Made by a program: the position numbers and the translations under genes
In this document: piece after piece, positions 47,304 to 59,300 of the stretch
Layout of the letters: the number at the start of each line of letters is the position of its first letter
Numbering within the stretch: the first letter of the stretch is position 1
From: Casuarina equisetifolia
Lineage: Eukaryota > Streptophyta > Magnoliopsida > Fagales > Casuarinaceae
Assembly: GCA_028551475.1 (NCBI GenBank)
Contig: CM052359.1
Location: forward strand, 1,694,001 to 1,758,000
Direction of reading: 5' to 3'
Length of the DNA stretch: 64,000 nucleotides
Notes under the pieces: generated by a model
Told to the model about the DNA's origin: nothing
Databases searched by the model: none
Seen by the model: only the letters and a program-made list of their open reading frames with translations

Positions 47304-47366
47304 CTACCCACCAAATTTAACGCCCTTCACGCCAAAAGACAAAGGGATTTGTCTTGTTTTTGCCAT
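47304..47366 (-). pseudogene. F3H scar alpha9 (start codon fused to 3' end)
   Basis: The alpha-type promoter and first four codons (Met-Ala-Lys-Thr) run straight into the last coding bases and 3' flank of an alpha unit, with a 2-5 nt filler at the join (about 47,350). All of the rest of the gene is deleted. What remains is a 20-codon open frame in a shifted frame for the 3' part. It marks the right-hand end of the array. Confidence 0.8.
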
Positions 47367-47451
47367 TGGAAGTGGGTGCTGCGTTCTTTTGCTCCTTCAA
47401 TGGATTCGCTTGGATAATATGCGCCTTCACTTGGAAGAACAAGACAAATGC

Positions 47452-47461
47452 GATGCGTCAT
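47452..47461 (-). promoter_or_regulatory. Conserved TGACG box upstream of alpha9 scar
   Basis: ATGACGCATC on the minus strand, 86 nt upstream of the residual start codon. Confidence 0.45.
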
Positions 47462-47804
47462 CAGTGACGGCTTTGAACATACTACACCAATAAAACGTGA
47501 TAATATGAAAGTCAAAAAAAAAATTTAACCTAGATTTTTTTTCTTCATATCTAAAATAAAAAACCACTGATTTATTACTAATATCTCTTCCAGCGAAGCG
47601 TCATTAATCTAATAGATCAAAATGAGGTTTTGTGTTTTCCTATTTCCTATATGTTAAATGAAATTTGAGAAAAGAAGATTTTTCAATCATTAACTCAAAC
47701 TTACTATACCATAGAAAAAATGAAATTTCTCCATTCCCTTGTGACATTCAATTTGGTTATTAAATTGGATTATTAATTTTTTATTATTACTTTGATCGAA
47801 AGTG

Positions 47805-47824
47805 CCCCCACCCCCCCCCCCCCC
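47805..47824. repeat. C-rich tract upstream of gene X
   Basis: Five C, one A, then fourteen C. The two duplicated promoters have only 'ccgcccacat' here, so the tract expanded at this locus or shrank in the copies. Confidence 0.85.
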
Positions 47825-47914
47825 ACATGGCCCAGTTGAGGCCCATATGCTGCCCAAACTTAAGAACCGCACAACGCACCAGAGGGGTTGAATAGAATTT
47901 TCAAAAAACAAAAC

Positions 47915-47925
47915 CCTAACGGCTA
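47915..47925 (+). promoter_or_regulatory. MSA element 1 of gene X
   Basis: CCTAACGGCTA, an exact match to the mitosis-specific activator consensus YCYAACGGYYA bound by three-repeat MYB factors, 90-100 nt upstream of the TATA box. Confidence 0.75.
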
Positions 47926-47969
47926 GTTTTCTCACAGCCGCCGTGCGCATCGAAGTTGCCTTAGCAGGC

Positions 47970-47980
47970 TCCAACGGTCA
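47970..47980 (+). promoter_or_regulatory. MSA element 2 of gene X
   Basis: TCCAACGGTCA, a second exact match to YCYAACGGYYA, 33 nt upstream of the TATA box. Confidence 0.75.
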
Positions 47981-48012
47981 TATTAACGTTTAAACCCCGT
48001 TAAACGCCTCTT

Positions 48013-48017
48013 TATAA
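48013..48017 (+). promoter_or_regulatory. TATA box of gene X
   Basis: TATAA in 'ctctttataagcgcc'. Transcription would start near 48,045, leaving a leader of about 110 nt before the ATG at 48,156. Confidence 0.7.
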
Positions 48018-48155
48018 GCGCCCATTGCTTCGCCCTAATGGTACCTACTTTGTATTTCTTGAATTCAATTCTCGCATTTCCTACTTCTTGTTCGTCTCAG
48101 TGTTTGATCCCTCAAGAGAGTCCGTTTTCTTGTCATCCTTCTTCGTTCGAATCCT

Positions 48156-49476
48156 ATGGAGACCCCATCATCAACCAGAAGAGTCACAAGGTCACAGGCT
48201 TTGGCCTTAAGCAGCGAAAACAGCAACATGATTCCCACCTCAAGTGAGTGCGATTTTCTCGTTCTTTTTCATTCGAACTAAGCAATGATCGGGGCAATGG
48301 AAATGGGTTTTGTTTATTTCGTTTCTTTGGGGTGGTGGTTATCGGAAAGAAAACCCAAGAAGTTGTTTCTTTGTGCTCTGAAGAATCATGGGTTTGTAAT
48401 CATTTCTTGGTCTAATGGTTTTTTCAGGGAAGGTTGAAGATTCTGGAAAGGTTCTCTCAAAATCAAGGCAGAGAAATGCGAAACTACAGCAAGATCGGTC
48501 TGTGCTGATCGATATAACGAATGATTCTCCGATAGTCGGAGTTGCAGCGGGGAGCTTGGGGACCCCGTCATCAGCCATAGCCAAGCAAAGAAGCGGTAAG
48601 GCCCAGACAAAGATGTCTGGCTCTGGCGAGGCCCTGCTCCGGGGTCAAGTCAAGAGCCTCCTGCAGAGGGTGGAAGAAGAGGCCGAACTTTCGAAACTCT
48701 CGATAGAAAGCCGTCCCCTTATTCATCTCCTCCAAGGGTTTACCAACTCCCCGACCGGACTTCTTGCCCCAACCCCGGCGAACACACCCCAGGTCTCCAA
48801 TCTCTCCGGAAACATCGACGGTGGTTTGCCCTCGGCTGTCCCTTCTCCAGTCGACGAAGAACAATCGATTTCTCAGGTTTACCTCTATACATATCTTCTA
48901 ATTCAATTCGGTGCTACAAGAGATTGATGTTGAGAAGTTGTTAATTCTTATACAATTTTCTTACTGCAGTTGGTCAATAGCATCTTCGATGGAAAAAAGC
49001 TGGATTTCTCAGAGAAATCCGAAAGCTCTGATTCGTCAGACTACTCTGTGCTGAGTTGTGAAAGAGGAGCAGGAGGAGAGAAGTCGCCTGCTGAAGATGA
49101 TGATGCCTCTGTCTGGTCTATCCAAGTCAATGCAAGCATCTGCGACGAAGGCGAGGAAGAAGAACTTGCTGAAGAAGAAGAAGAAGAAGAAGACTACTAT
49201 GATGAAGAGGAGGAGGAGGGTGATGATGGAGGATTGGTTGATGAACTTTGTGCAGCTATCAGCAACATTTCTGTGGATGAGAAGAGAACGGCTCCCAAGT
49301 TCGCCGGAAAACACACGAGGTTTGTTTACGACAGTGATGACGAGCTTGTCGGAGAAGAAGAGGAGGGTGCAGAGGGTGGCGTTTCACCAAGTGTGTTACG
49401 GTTGAAGGGCTTGCCGACGCCGAAAGGGAAGCACCTGCGCTTCCCTCTGCAAGACGAGGAGGGAACCGATAACTGA
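48156..49476 (+). CDS. Gene X: acidic protein with destruction box, putative G2/M protein
   Basis: Three exons, 48156-48243, 48428-48876 and 48970-49476, all GT-AG with a continuous frame, give 347 aa. I do not recognise a named family. The N-terminus is basic (Thr-Arg-Arg-Val-Thr-Arg-Ser-Gln). Residues 53-61 (Arg-Ser-Val-Leu-Ile-Asp-Ile-Thr-Asn) fit the APC/C destruction box RxxLxxxxN exactly. The middle is Ser/Pro-rich with Thr-Pro sites. A long Glu/Asp run lies near residue 240. The C-terminus has short basic-hydrophobic motifs (Lys-His-Thr-Arg-Phe-Val-Tyr and Lys-His-Leu-Arg-Phe-Pro). No transmembrane segment or signal peptide. With two MSA elements upstream, a role in mitosis is inferred. 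The start was chosen because it lies 3' of the predicted transcription start and the frame continues through exon 2. Confidence 0.85.
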
Positions 49477-50325
49477 GGCTCTCCGGTTACGATATGGATG
49501 ACAATGTTTGGTGGTTGTCTTTCTTGACAGCAGTAGCATCCTCGGGGGAGGGGGGGGGGGGGGGGGGATTTTTGTTGTTTTGTTTGATTGACTAGTAATT
49601 CTTTTCGTTTTGGGATTTTGGTTGCGCAAAAGATCGATCATTTGGGCAACACAGAAAAGCTGTTCATGACCACGAATGCTTTTAATGGTCGAATGCTCAA
49701 ATAACACAATGCCTTCAACTCTCAAACAAGTCTTTCTTTCCTTCTCTCTTTATTCGCTTGCCCAACTGTTCCATCCACCACTAGAGGAAAACAGAAAAAC
49801 CATCACTAGATTTTCCTATTTTTTCAACCCGGTTTGTTTTTCTAGAATCAGAATCCATAGAACTATTTTTCTTATCTTATCTGAATGACTGATATCATAA
49901 GTGTGATCAAGAAGATATTGAAGCCCAAAAAATACCCAGGTGAGATACACAATGCCTTCTTTACCTAGTAACAAGTGTCTCACCAAGGTTATACAGCAAA
50001 CTTAAAAGAGTGAGAGCAAAATTCTCTACCTCGAGGTAGAAAACACAAAATGACTGTCAAATCAAAACGGAAAATGATCCCATCCCAAAAGAAAACTTTT
50101 TGAGTATCAAACTAGTATAAAACCACATAATTTAATAATGTAAAATTGCTATTCCGTAGATTTTTTCATTGAAAGCTTCAAATCGACGTTCGAAACGAGT
50201 AAATTTACATAATATGTATAGGGGAGAGAGCAGCTTCCTAACTTCTTAACTATTACATAATATTTATAAGGGAGAGAGCTGCTATCCTAACTTCTAAAAA
50301 ATTACTAGTCATCGACACCCCAGTT
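49477..50325. other. Intergenic region between convergent genes
   Basis: Holds the 3' untranslated regions of gene X (plus) and TRRAP (minus). No gene seen. A near-repeat of 'ttacataatatttataggggagagagc' type occurs twice near 50,205-50,280. Confidence 0.6.
49544..49567 (+). repeat. G-rich tract in the gene X 3' region
   Basis: Five G, one A, then eighteen G, about 70 nt past the stop codon. It could form a G-quadruplex in the transcript. Length is likely variable and prone to sequencing error. Confidence 0.85.
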
Positions 50326-53300
50326 TCAAAACCACGGATGCCAAGTTGGATCCATCATGCACAAGTTCCTCGGGGTCAAGGCAGCTTCAACCAACTCAGT
50401 GACTCCCCTCTGAACTGACTGAGGCGGGTCCACGGCATTCTCCTCCTGAGTGCAAGAAGAAACAATACAAACAAACAGTCGATCAGAGGTTCTTGAAGAA
50501 GCAGTAAGTAATACCACTGAATGAGATACGAATAAATCTATTGCATTCTACCTACATCATGCAGGGTTATGGGCACAATGAAGTAAGGAAATTACATATA
50601 AACGATAATTAAATGAAACTAATGTCCCAATCAACTTATAATCATATGCTCGAGTAAAGTAACTATTATTGTCAGTAAATGTCATACCAGCAAACTTACA
50701 GCTCCTTTGATGAAGGAACGGAAGAAAACGACAAAAATGGGGAGCTGTGTTCCAAGAGGGATAGGCGAAAGGAAATCCATATTTCATCAAGCACCAGTTA
50801 CGTGTTGGGTAATTACAGATTCCTTACTTTGAGTCCCTTTGTGATCTTGAAAATTTAACCAAAAATCCCCATCTTCCATTTAATTCTCCTATTCATTCTC
50901 TCTTTTTATTTCCATTTTGTTTTTTCAGGAACTCACTAACATAACGAAATCGGAGACACGAGCTTACCTCTTCAGAGAAATACTGAGGGGCTATTCCATT
51001 AATCCGGCTAATTACATGCTCAACATTGGTCGTGACCTTCTGTTTGAATTCAATGGGGTTTGTACTACCCCCTCCACCCATCGGGGTCATGGGCATGCCA
51101 AGTGGTCTTCTCCAAGACCAAGAAAGCAGCTCATCCCGGAAAAACATAGCTAATTGATGCCAAAGATGCTGACTTTGCTGCAAAACGAAAATAGGTGATG
51201 AAGTCAATCAGCAAGCTCACCAATCACTTACAATTAACTAATACATTGTTAAACTTCTTGGTAAAACTCACTTTGGGTGAAACTACAGCCTGGGCCGCAG
51301 CACACATAGCAGACACAATAAGACCTTCTACTCCAAAATGAGAGAAGAATGCTTGCATATTCCTCGTCAGACGAAAAGGAACAGGTTCATTGAACTCAAT
51401 CATACCATTTCCATCATATGCAGGATGAAAATCATTTTGAAATATTTTCCCCGTGTTCTTGGCAAATAAAATCTTGTTTGGAGACCTTCCTCCAATTTGT
51501 AGCATGAATGACATGAAACTTGAAAGGGCCAATTGGATGGCAAATTGCTTTTTAAAAGCCCACATATGGTTGCCACTGAGCAGAGTCTTGTACATGTATT
51601 GGGAGAAAATGCTGTCAGTTACCAAATTTCTTGTTATATCAGAATATGCTTGGAGACGGAGATCAACAACGGCTTCTGGTGACATTTGGCCAGATATAGC
51701 TTGGTTCAGTTGCTCCTTGAAATAGGTAATAGGCTGATCTGCCTCTCGATCATTCCTTGCACAGTGGTTCTCATACACCTCAAGAAAGGTGCTGTACATC
51801 AAATCATCTTCCACCATGCGGACCTATTCATGCAGGAAAAATATTAGCATAAATTGGCTTTAGAAATTGGCAACTGAGTCAAGAAAGGGGACAAGATCCT
51901 AAGTGGGACCACCCATTAGTATGTCCCACAGTTTTGAACACGCAAAGCTATTAATAGTTGTTTCATCAGCTAGTCGAAGTCCATATTAATGGGATCAAAA
52001 AATAGGAAGAAGCAAAGGAAATCAGACTTCCATACAAGGAAAAGCTTATAACCTGGGACCAAACAGGAATAATAATTGGAGTGTGAATGCATATATGACG
52101 GCGTCTTGATTCCTTGTGCTTATCAAACATTTGATTCATCACCCGGAAAAGCTGCAGTATGCGTTCATCACTTCTAGCATTAGGGGTCAAAGATGTCTGG
52201 ACAATAAAATGACGTTGAGAGCCATCAGAGCCAATCAAAGTCAGGCGCCGGAAACTACTTCCATGTCTTCGCACAATTGGAATATCAGCTCCAATTCTGT
52301 CTAACTTCACTGTATGATCAGGAGCAATTTCCTGTATGGTGCGGTGGTTTCGTAAGAATAGCAAAGTATGCAATAATTAAAAAGAAGACATATGAACCAA
52401 CTTCAGTCAACAAGATTTTCCTGATGAGATCAGTTAATATAGCAAATAATCCAGAAATCATAAAACAAAGAAATGCAATGAAAAAAGGAAGAAAAAAAAA
52501 ACATATAGAAAAAGGGTTAATTAGTTCCAGCTCTATTTACCCTGATACATACGAATAATTAAATCACATATATAACTCTGGGATCCTGCTAATAAAGCGA
52601 AAATATGCAAACTAACGGTTCACTCACCTGATCACTAAAATATTGTCCAGGAACCTCAACATCAACCACATGGAAGTCACGCAGCACCTTGCTTTCTTCT
52701 TCCAGCTTCAATACAGCTGGAAATCTGTCCTCAACATTACTTTGGAGAACATTTTTCCAATGTTTCAATCGTTCAGTCAGATCAGAAAGGGTTGCCGGGA
52801 ATGTAGCTGTGCTTTCTGGATCAAGATCACGCTCAAAATCCTGCTTGTACTCTCTCACAAAATCAACGTGCTTATTCACAGCATCCGCTGAGAAGCAAGC
52901 CCTACAAACACCGGAGAGCTCCTTCTTGAGAGACTGGGGAACCTCTGCAGTAGTAGCAGTTGGGTACTTGTAACAGCGGTGGAGCAGTGCGTTAACCACT
53001 GCAAGCAGTCTTTCCTCTGGCAGAGTTACAAACCTTGAACCAATTTCAGTGAGCAGAACCTGAAAAAAAATCAAGTCCTTTAGCATTTAGTTGCCATGGT
53101 AAAAGCAATACGAAGTTTGGAATATAATTCACACAAACAACTATCTTCAAAATTTCTTTTTTCCAAGGTATGTATAAGCATATTACAAACTCCAGAAACC
53201 AATCAGGACATTTCCTATCCTTTTTCAAAATGTATTTCTCTAGATGAGAGTACAATAAATGAAATTCAATTTTCCAGAGAAACATGTCCAAACAGTTTTG

Positions 53301-56300
53301 ACTTGAAAATTATGAGGCGCAACATAGAAGAAAACCACTTGATCAACTTAAGAAATCTAATGAGGAAATCATAAAATCATAACCTCCAGTTCACCAGCCA
53401 AATTAGTGTGCTTGCTTCTAAGAGCTTCCATTATATCCTTTGCAGCATCAAAAGCGCTTGCTGCAGAAGCTACCAAACCTAAAGCACCACTACGCCTTAA
53501 TGCATTCTGACCACCTTCATTGATGGATGAAGTACTCTGGGGCAAAGCTTGGTCATTTCCTGTATGTATACTGCCCTCTGTGCCTGACTGTTCAGGTTCT
53601 TGGCCATGAGAGCTTCCACCATCATGAGATCCAATTCCACCACTGGATGGAGTCCCTTGGTGAAGTTGATTGGCTGAGGTTACACTATGACCCTGTACTC
53701 TTGCATTGCCATCACCCAAGCCAAGAGAACCAGTACTTGTACCAGGGACACCTTGTTGCATTCTTTGCTGGGCCATTGCCAGTCTGCTTAATTCAGACTT
53801 ATTTGCAACATCGCGTCTCTCAAGCAAATATGTGCGCAGCCAATAATACAGAGCCTGAGATTTTATTGCAAGAGAATGTCAAGATCATTATCAAAAAGGA
53901 GGCTGCTGGAGAGTTCATGATAAGAAAATCCAAAGGTTACCATCTGAATGAAGGCATTGTACAGGATCCATTTACAAATACCAAAATAAAAGGCATTTAC
54001 CTGTGGATATACAGTGGCAATCTTAAGCAGAACAAGCTTGCAATGTTGAGCCTCCGTCCTCTGCAGTGAAAGCAAGAGTTGTGGAATCCAAGAAAGCCAA
54101 ACCCAGTGTGGAATTTGGTCCAAGCATTTATCAAATGCCCTCCCCACAGGCTCATTGGGAGTATCAAAGCTGAGAAGAAACAGAACACGGGCAAGATGGC
54201 TTCTTGAGTTAGATACACCAAATTTGATACCTTGAAGAAAGCAGTTGACGGCATATTCTAGCCAAATCTCCTCATTGGTTTCTTTATAAGCCTGTAAGTA
54301 TTACACAGCACTTCAGTCTAGAAACAAATCATCAACAACACTAATGGCATCAAAAGCAGAAGAAGATGTATACCATGTCACAATAATTTCCCCAGCTTAT
54401 CCATCCTTTGGGCAAGCTCTTGAAAAGGTTGATTGCATTAGAGTATAAAAGATTAGCACCATCGGGATCATTTAACTTTAACAAAAAGTCCCCCCTTAAG
54501 CGAAAAATTTCTGCTTTGTTTTTCACAGGAAAATACTCTAAATTAGTGCTATTGATCAGATTGAGACCATTGACAAGCTCCCCTTTCATTTCCAGAAGAG
54601 CCTTCGCTTGCTCTCTTATCTTAACAAAGGCCTCCTGCAAACATGCAATAGAAAACTGATGAGACACTATAGACTATCATCCACTCCTTGAGAGAGAGGG
54701 AAAAAAAAAAAAGATTTTGAAAAAATATGGGGGTATTATAAGACCCACAAATCCATGCTCAATGCCTATCTAGGAGTTTCGAGATAACGACCAGACACGT
54801 ATAGAAATGGTTAAAATGTACCTGAAAATTCACCAAATGTTGATAGCAATCAACCATATCAAAGATCAAAACTTAGTAGCACAAAAATTTATTTATCTCT
54901 TGAATAGAATTAGTCGTACTGTTTATCTCAAATGGCCAAAAGTTCAGCAAATGATGAATACATGTTCATTGAAAAGAGAACATGGAGAGATTAGTTTTAC
55001 TTTTCCAAATATGAAAAAAAGTTGTTGAAGGTTATATTACCTGCACCTCCATGGTTGAATGGCCGTACATCTTTTCAAGTATTGTCACACAAACATCAAA
55101 AAGGCCTTGTTTACGAGCAATGTGAGCAAGCCTATTGACATTCCATGCTTTGTCACGATAACCAAGATGATGAAGTTGAGTATTTGTGTTGGCAAAATCC
55201 TTGAATGCATCTATGACTGCATTATACATTTCATTTCTCCATTGGAGTAAATCATACCAAACAGACATATTATCCCATTCATTAGGAGTTCTCAGTCTCC
55301 AAGTCTCAAGGATGTCCTTGAGATCAGCATAAAGATTTCCATGCCCACCAACAATGGAACTACCAGAATGTTTGTTACCATTTGCAATGTCCAAAAGGAC
55401 TCTAGCTGATTCTTGAACTTCAACTAGCTGCTGGAATTGCTGCAAAAGAGGAATCCTGGCATGTACAGACATATCAGGCAGCTGCCACCACTGTTCTAAA
55501 GCAAGATCAACACCTTTCCCCACAATGTTTTCAGCATCCCCCACACCATTTGCATTTCTATCATGAAGAGCAAAAAATGCTTGAATTAAACGAAGTTTTG
55601 GAGTTTCTTCTACTTGAGCCTTTGGAATTACATGATCCTTCATATATGCCCAATCAGGCAACTTCCATAGACTGTCAAGTAGTATTTCATAATTATCAAC
55701 ACTCTTGCCAAAGTCCACCAATGCATCCCACTGACTAAGTTGAGTAGCACAATACAGCCATTGCTCTTCCCAGAGACACATCTCAGCCTTTGGTACTGTG
55801 TTATTATATGTACCTTGTGTTGCCTTGACCATGGCTTGGTAAAAGAGACTTTGAGCACGCTGCCAGTAACCATGTTGAACTAGAGAAAGCCCAGCCTTGG
55901 TTTCTCCAGTCATCGATCTTTTCTTCCACAACCCACACCTCATATCCTCTTCATTAAGTAAGCGATAAAGCTCAGCCAGAGACTCAGAGCACTTAGTATC
56001 ATTCAAGAACAACATGACGTGACTTTCCAGCAGAGCCAATGCAATGTGCCATGCATTGTATGTCTTTCCAATATATTTAATCAGCTCACTAGGCATTCGA
56101 GGTTGAGGGTGGCTTAACTGAAGGCCTTCTAGGAGTGCTTGCACAACATTCGGCCTGCTGGCTGCTTGCTTTTTATGATAATCTTTTGATAGGAGAGTGA
56201 TCATTGGTTTAGCTAGAGCCACCTGCTCTTCCTTGTTTAGGGTCACCCAGACAATGGGAAATACTAACACCCACAAATGGTATGCAACATTAGCATCTGT

Positions 56301-59300
56301 ATGAGCCAGCTCTCTCAATGGAACAACAAGATCAACCACCTAAAAGAAGTGAGTGAAGTCAACTTCAGTGATAATGACCAATCTAAATCTGGTATATATA
56401 TCATTAGAAGGTCAAGAAAACAAACGAATTTGCAATATATATAGCTCTTCAACCAAGAAAACAGAGATGACATTTTAAAGTCACATGCTGCCTATCTTAA
56501 CTGAGAAAGCAAGTAAACCATGCAGATATAAAACAATTCAACATGCTTAGGCCCTGAAAACAACTATAGTTCTCTCCTAAAAACCAAAATGGGTATCTAA
56601 TCCTTAAAAGCTTGAGACAGTATGCGGTCCTCAAACTGTCAAACATTAAATGGGGTTACCTTTAGTTTGCTCATCTCATTTAGAAACTGTGCATGCCTAT
56701 AAACAAGAGTGTCGAATGTGAGGGGAGCATCCTCAGGGCCTTCTGGAACATCAGGAGCCCGGTCCTGCATCCCAGAACAATCTGGAAGAGAACCTGAAGC
56801 AACAAGTGGCGGCACCCTAGCAGAGTTTGGAGCTAGTGTAATAGGTTTATCTTCAACTAAAACTGCTAGAAGAAGGTCAAGGCCTTGTTTGAGCCAGAAG
56901 ACATCACTTAAAGCTTCCCAGTCCTGAGCTTGGATGATGTACTGCAGCCTCATGAACAACGTCTTCCCAAGAGTCTCATGATAAAGTGAGAAGAATTTCA
57001 TCTGATTTCAGGATTCCTTGCCCTTAAACCAAGCATGAATTGCTTTTCTACTTTCTGAAACACCTCTTGACAGAGATTCAAGGGATATCTAGAAGCCAGT
57101 CAAAATATTTTGTTAAAATCATGGTTAGAATAATACAAATCGACTTAAAAATATATTACTCACCTATTTGAATCAGCACAAATTCCATAAAGAAGTTGTA
57201 GATATTTTGCATCCCACTCTTGCAGAACATCCGGCGAGAAGTTTTCCTTATCAACTTGTGAAAGCTTTTGAAGAAAAGAGACTATTTCCTTTGGATTGAG
57301 AAAAGAACCTGATATGACTGTTGTGCCTGGCCTGCTGGAATCATCTTCGATCCACCCTTTTATCACATCAAGTATGCAGAGAAGCACACTAGAATCTGTA
57401 CCTTTCTCCAAAAGCAAGGTATTTAAGATCTGAGTTATGGATCTTTTACAGTCCGGAACAAGCATGACCCTCTCACTTATAAGTTTCAAAACAGAGTTTA
57501 GATTAGAGATGACTACTCCAACATCAGCACCTTGACGAGAAGAGGTGACAGCAGAATCAGGATCCGTTCTCTGACCCTGGATATCAACGGTAGCACTAAA
57601 TGAATCAAACATGCCAAATACAACTCACCGTTAAGGGGATAATATCCAATCAAAACATAAAGGTGCTAAAGAACAAAGATAACAAGGCATTTAACTTGCA
57701 GATAACAATTTAGAGAAGACCCCAAAAGTAGAATGGACAAGTATGACACAAATATCAAGTGCTATTAATAATATCCCATACTTCATAAAGCATAATCAGC
57801 ATGACAAATAACACGATACTCAAGCCTGACATATTAAAATCAACCAATTTTCCACATTGGGCAGACAACTTCAGCCACAGACTGGCAAGAACCCTAGCCA
57901 TGGATCCAAAAATGAACATCTTCACACTTTCCAAAATAAATAAATAAATAAAATATATATATATATATATCAAAGTTAACAGAAGCCTGCTTCAATTTGA
58001 AGATTGAATATTGAAATCAAGATTCAGAATTGACAACCAATTCATCCCCTCCAAAAGAAATTTATCACTCTCGAATATGTTCTGAGAAAAAGTGATCAAT
58101 GAAATTTCTCCAATCTCCTCCATCTTTTTGACCCGCCAAAAAAGAAAATGAAGTAATCTCCACTTCCGAATTGAAGTACATAAATAACATTTTGCTGATT
58201 AAAATCATACACACAACAGAGGCATGAAGTGAAAGTGAACAGTACCAGATCAGCCCAGGAATCCATGCAACATGAAAAAATAAACAAAATAACAGCAATA
58301 ATGGTAATAATAATAGAGAAAAGAAAACACAACGAGAGAAGCATGAACAACATCAGGTGGACAAAAAATGCAACATTCTGGCTCAACAACAAAACTGCCG
58401 CTAGCACTAGCAAGGTAGGAAATAGATCAAAGAAAAAGTTCAACAACTTCTCATTCAGTCTTTCATGTAAATGGGTAATCCTTCGCAAACAGCAAAAATC
58501 AAAACAAGAGAATAAGGGCATACTTGTCTCAGATGAGAGCCTGCTGAGGATCCCATATCTCGTGCCAGGCGCTGAAGGATACGAACCAGGATGTTGGGGT
58601 CAATGATGTTCTTCTGTACCTCTGCCAAGGTTTTAATGACAAGCAGCACAAAGCTGATTGAACTGGCAGTAATATCTTCATTGGATGCTTGAGGAGCTGT
58701 GATAGCATTAATGTGCTTGTGTATCAGTTCTTCAACCTTCGCGTACAATTGTTTAACATCCGGAGGTATAGTGGCTGCCTCCAGGGGGAAAGCAACAAAG
58801 ACCATCTTCAACAGAGAGCACAGTGAATTTCCAGCATCTAACATTTTGTGCTTGAAACAGGGTTCAAGAATCTGACCAAAGAATATTTAAAAAAGAAGAA
58901 GAAGAAGAAGAAATTAGACCAACTATGGGTATGAAGAATTTTGCCTTTAGACCAATAGGTTAAAATACAGGAAGCAAACACATACTTGAGAAATCTGATT
59001 AATGTTGTTTCTAATGAACAAATGTGGTTGCTTCTCCAAAACCTTGTTCATCACATCTAAACCCTGCGCAAGAGCAGTGGAAGGGTCCTTTGATTGAGGT
59101 TGTATACTGCTCAGCAGCTTTTCCAGATAATTGAACTTGACATTCGCCGTAGGCCACACTTCTAAGGCTTGTGAAAGCAGCTCCAAAGCTTGTTTGTACA
59201 TTATACTTGCTTCTTTGTCCTTAGGCTCAATCACCAAGGCAACCTGCTTTCAAAAAGAATTAAATACAGCAAATTAGACATCACAATATTCAAACAGATC

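Noticed and set aside
48038..48247. Upstream ATG with a 69-codon frame overlapping the gene X start
   Set aside because: It lies only about 25 bp past the TATA box, upstream of the likely transcription start, and overlaps the real coding exon in another frame.
49036..49314. Minus-strand frame with a Phe-rich run
   Set aside because: It is the complement of the Glu/Asp run of gene X exon 3.
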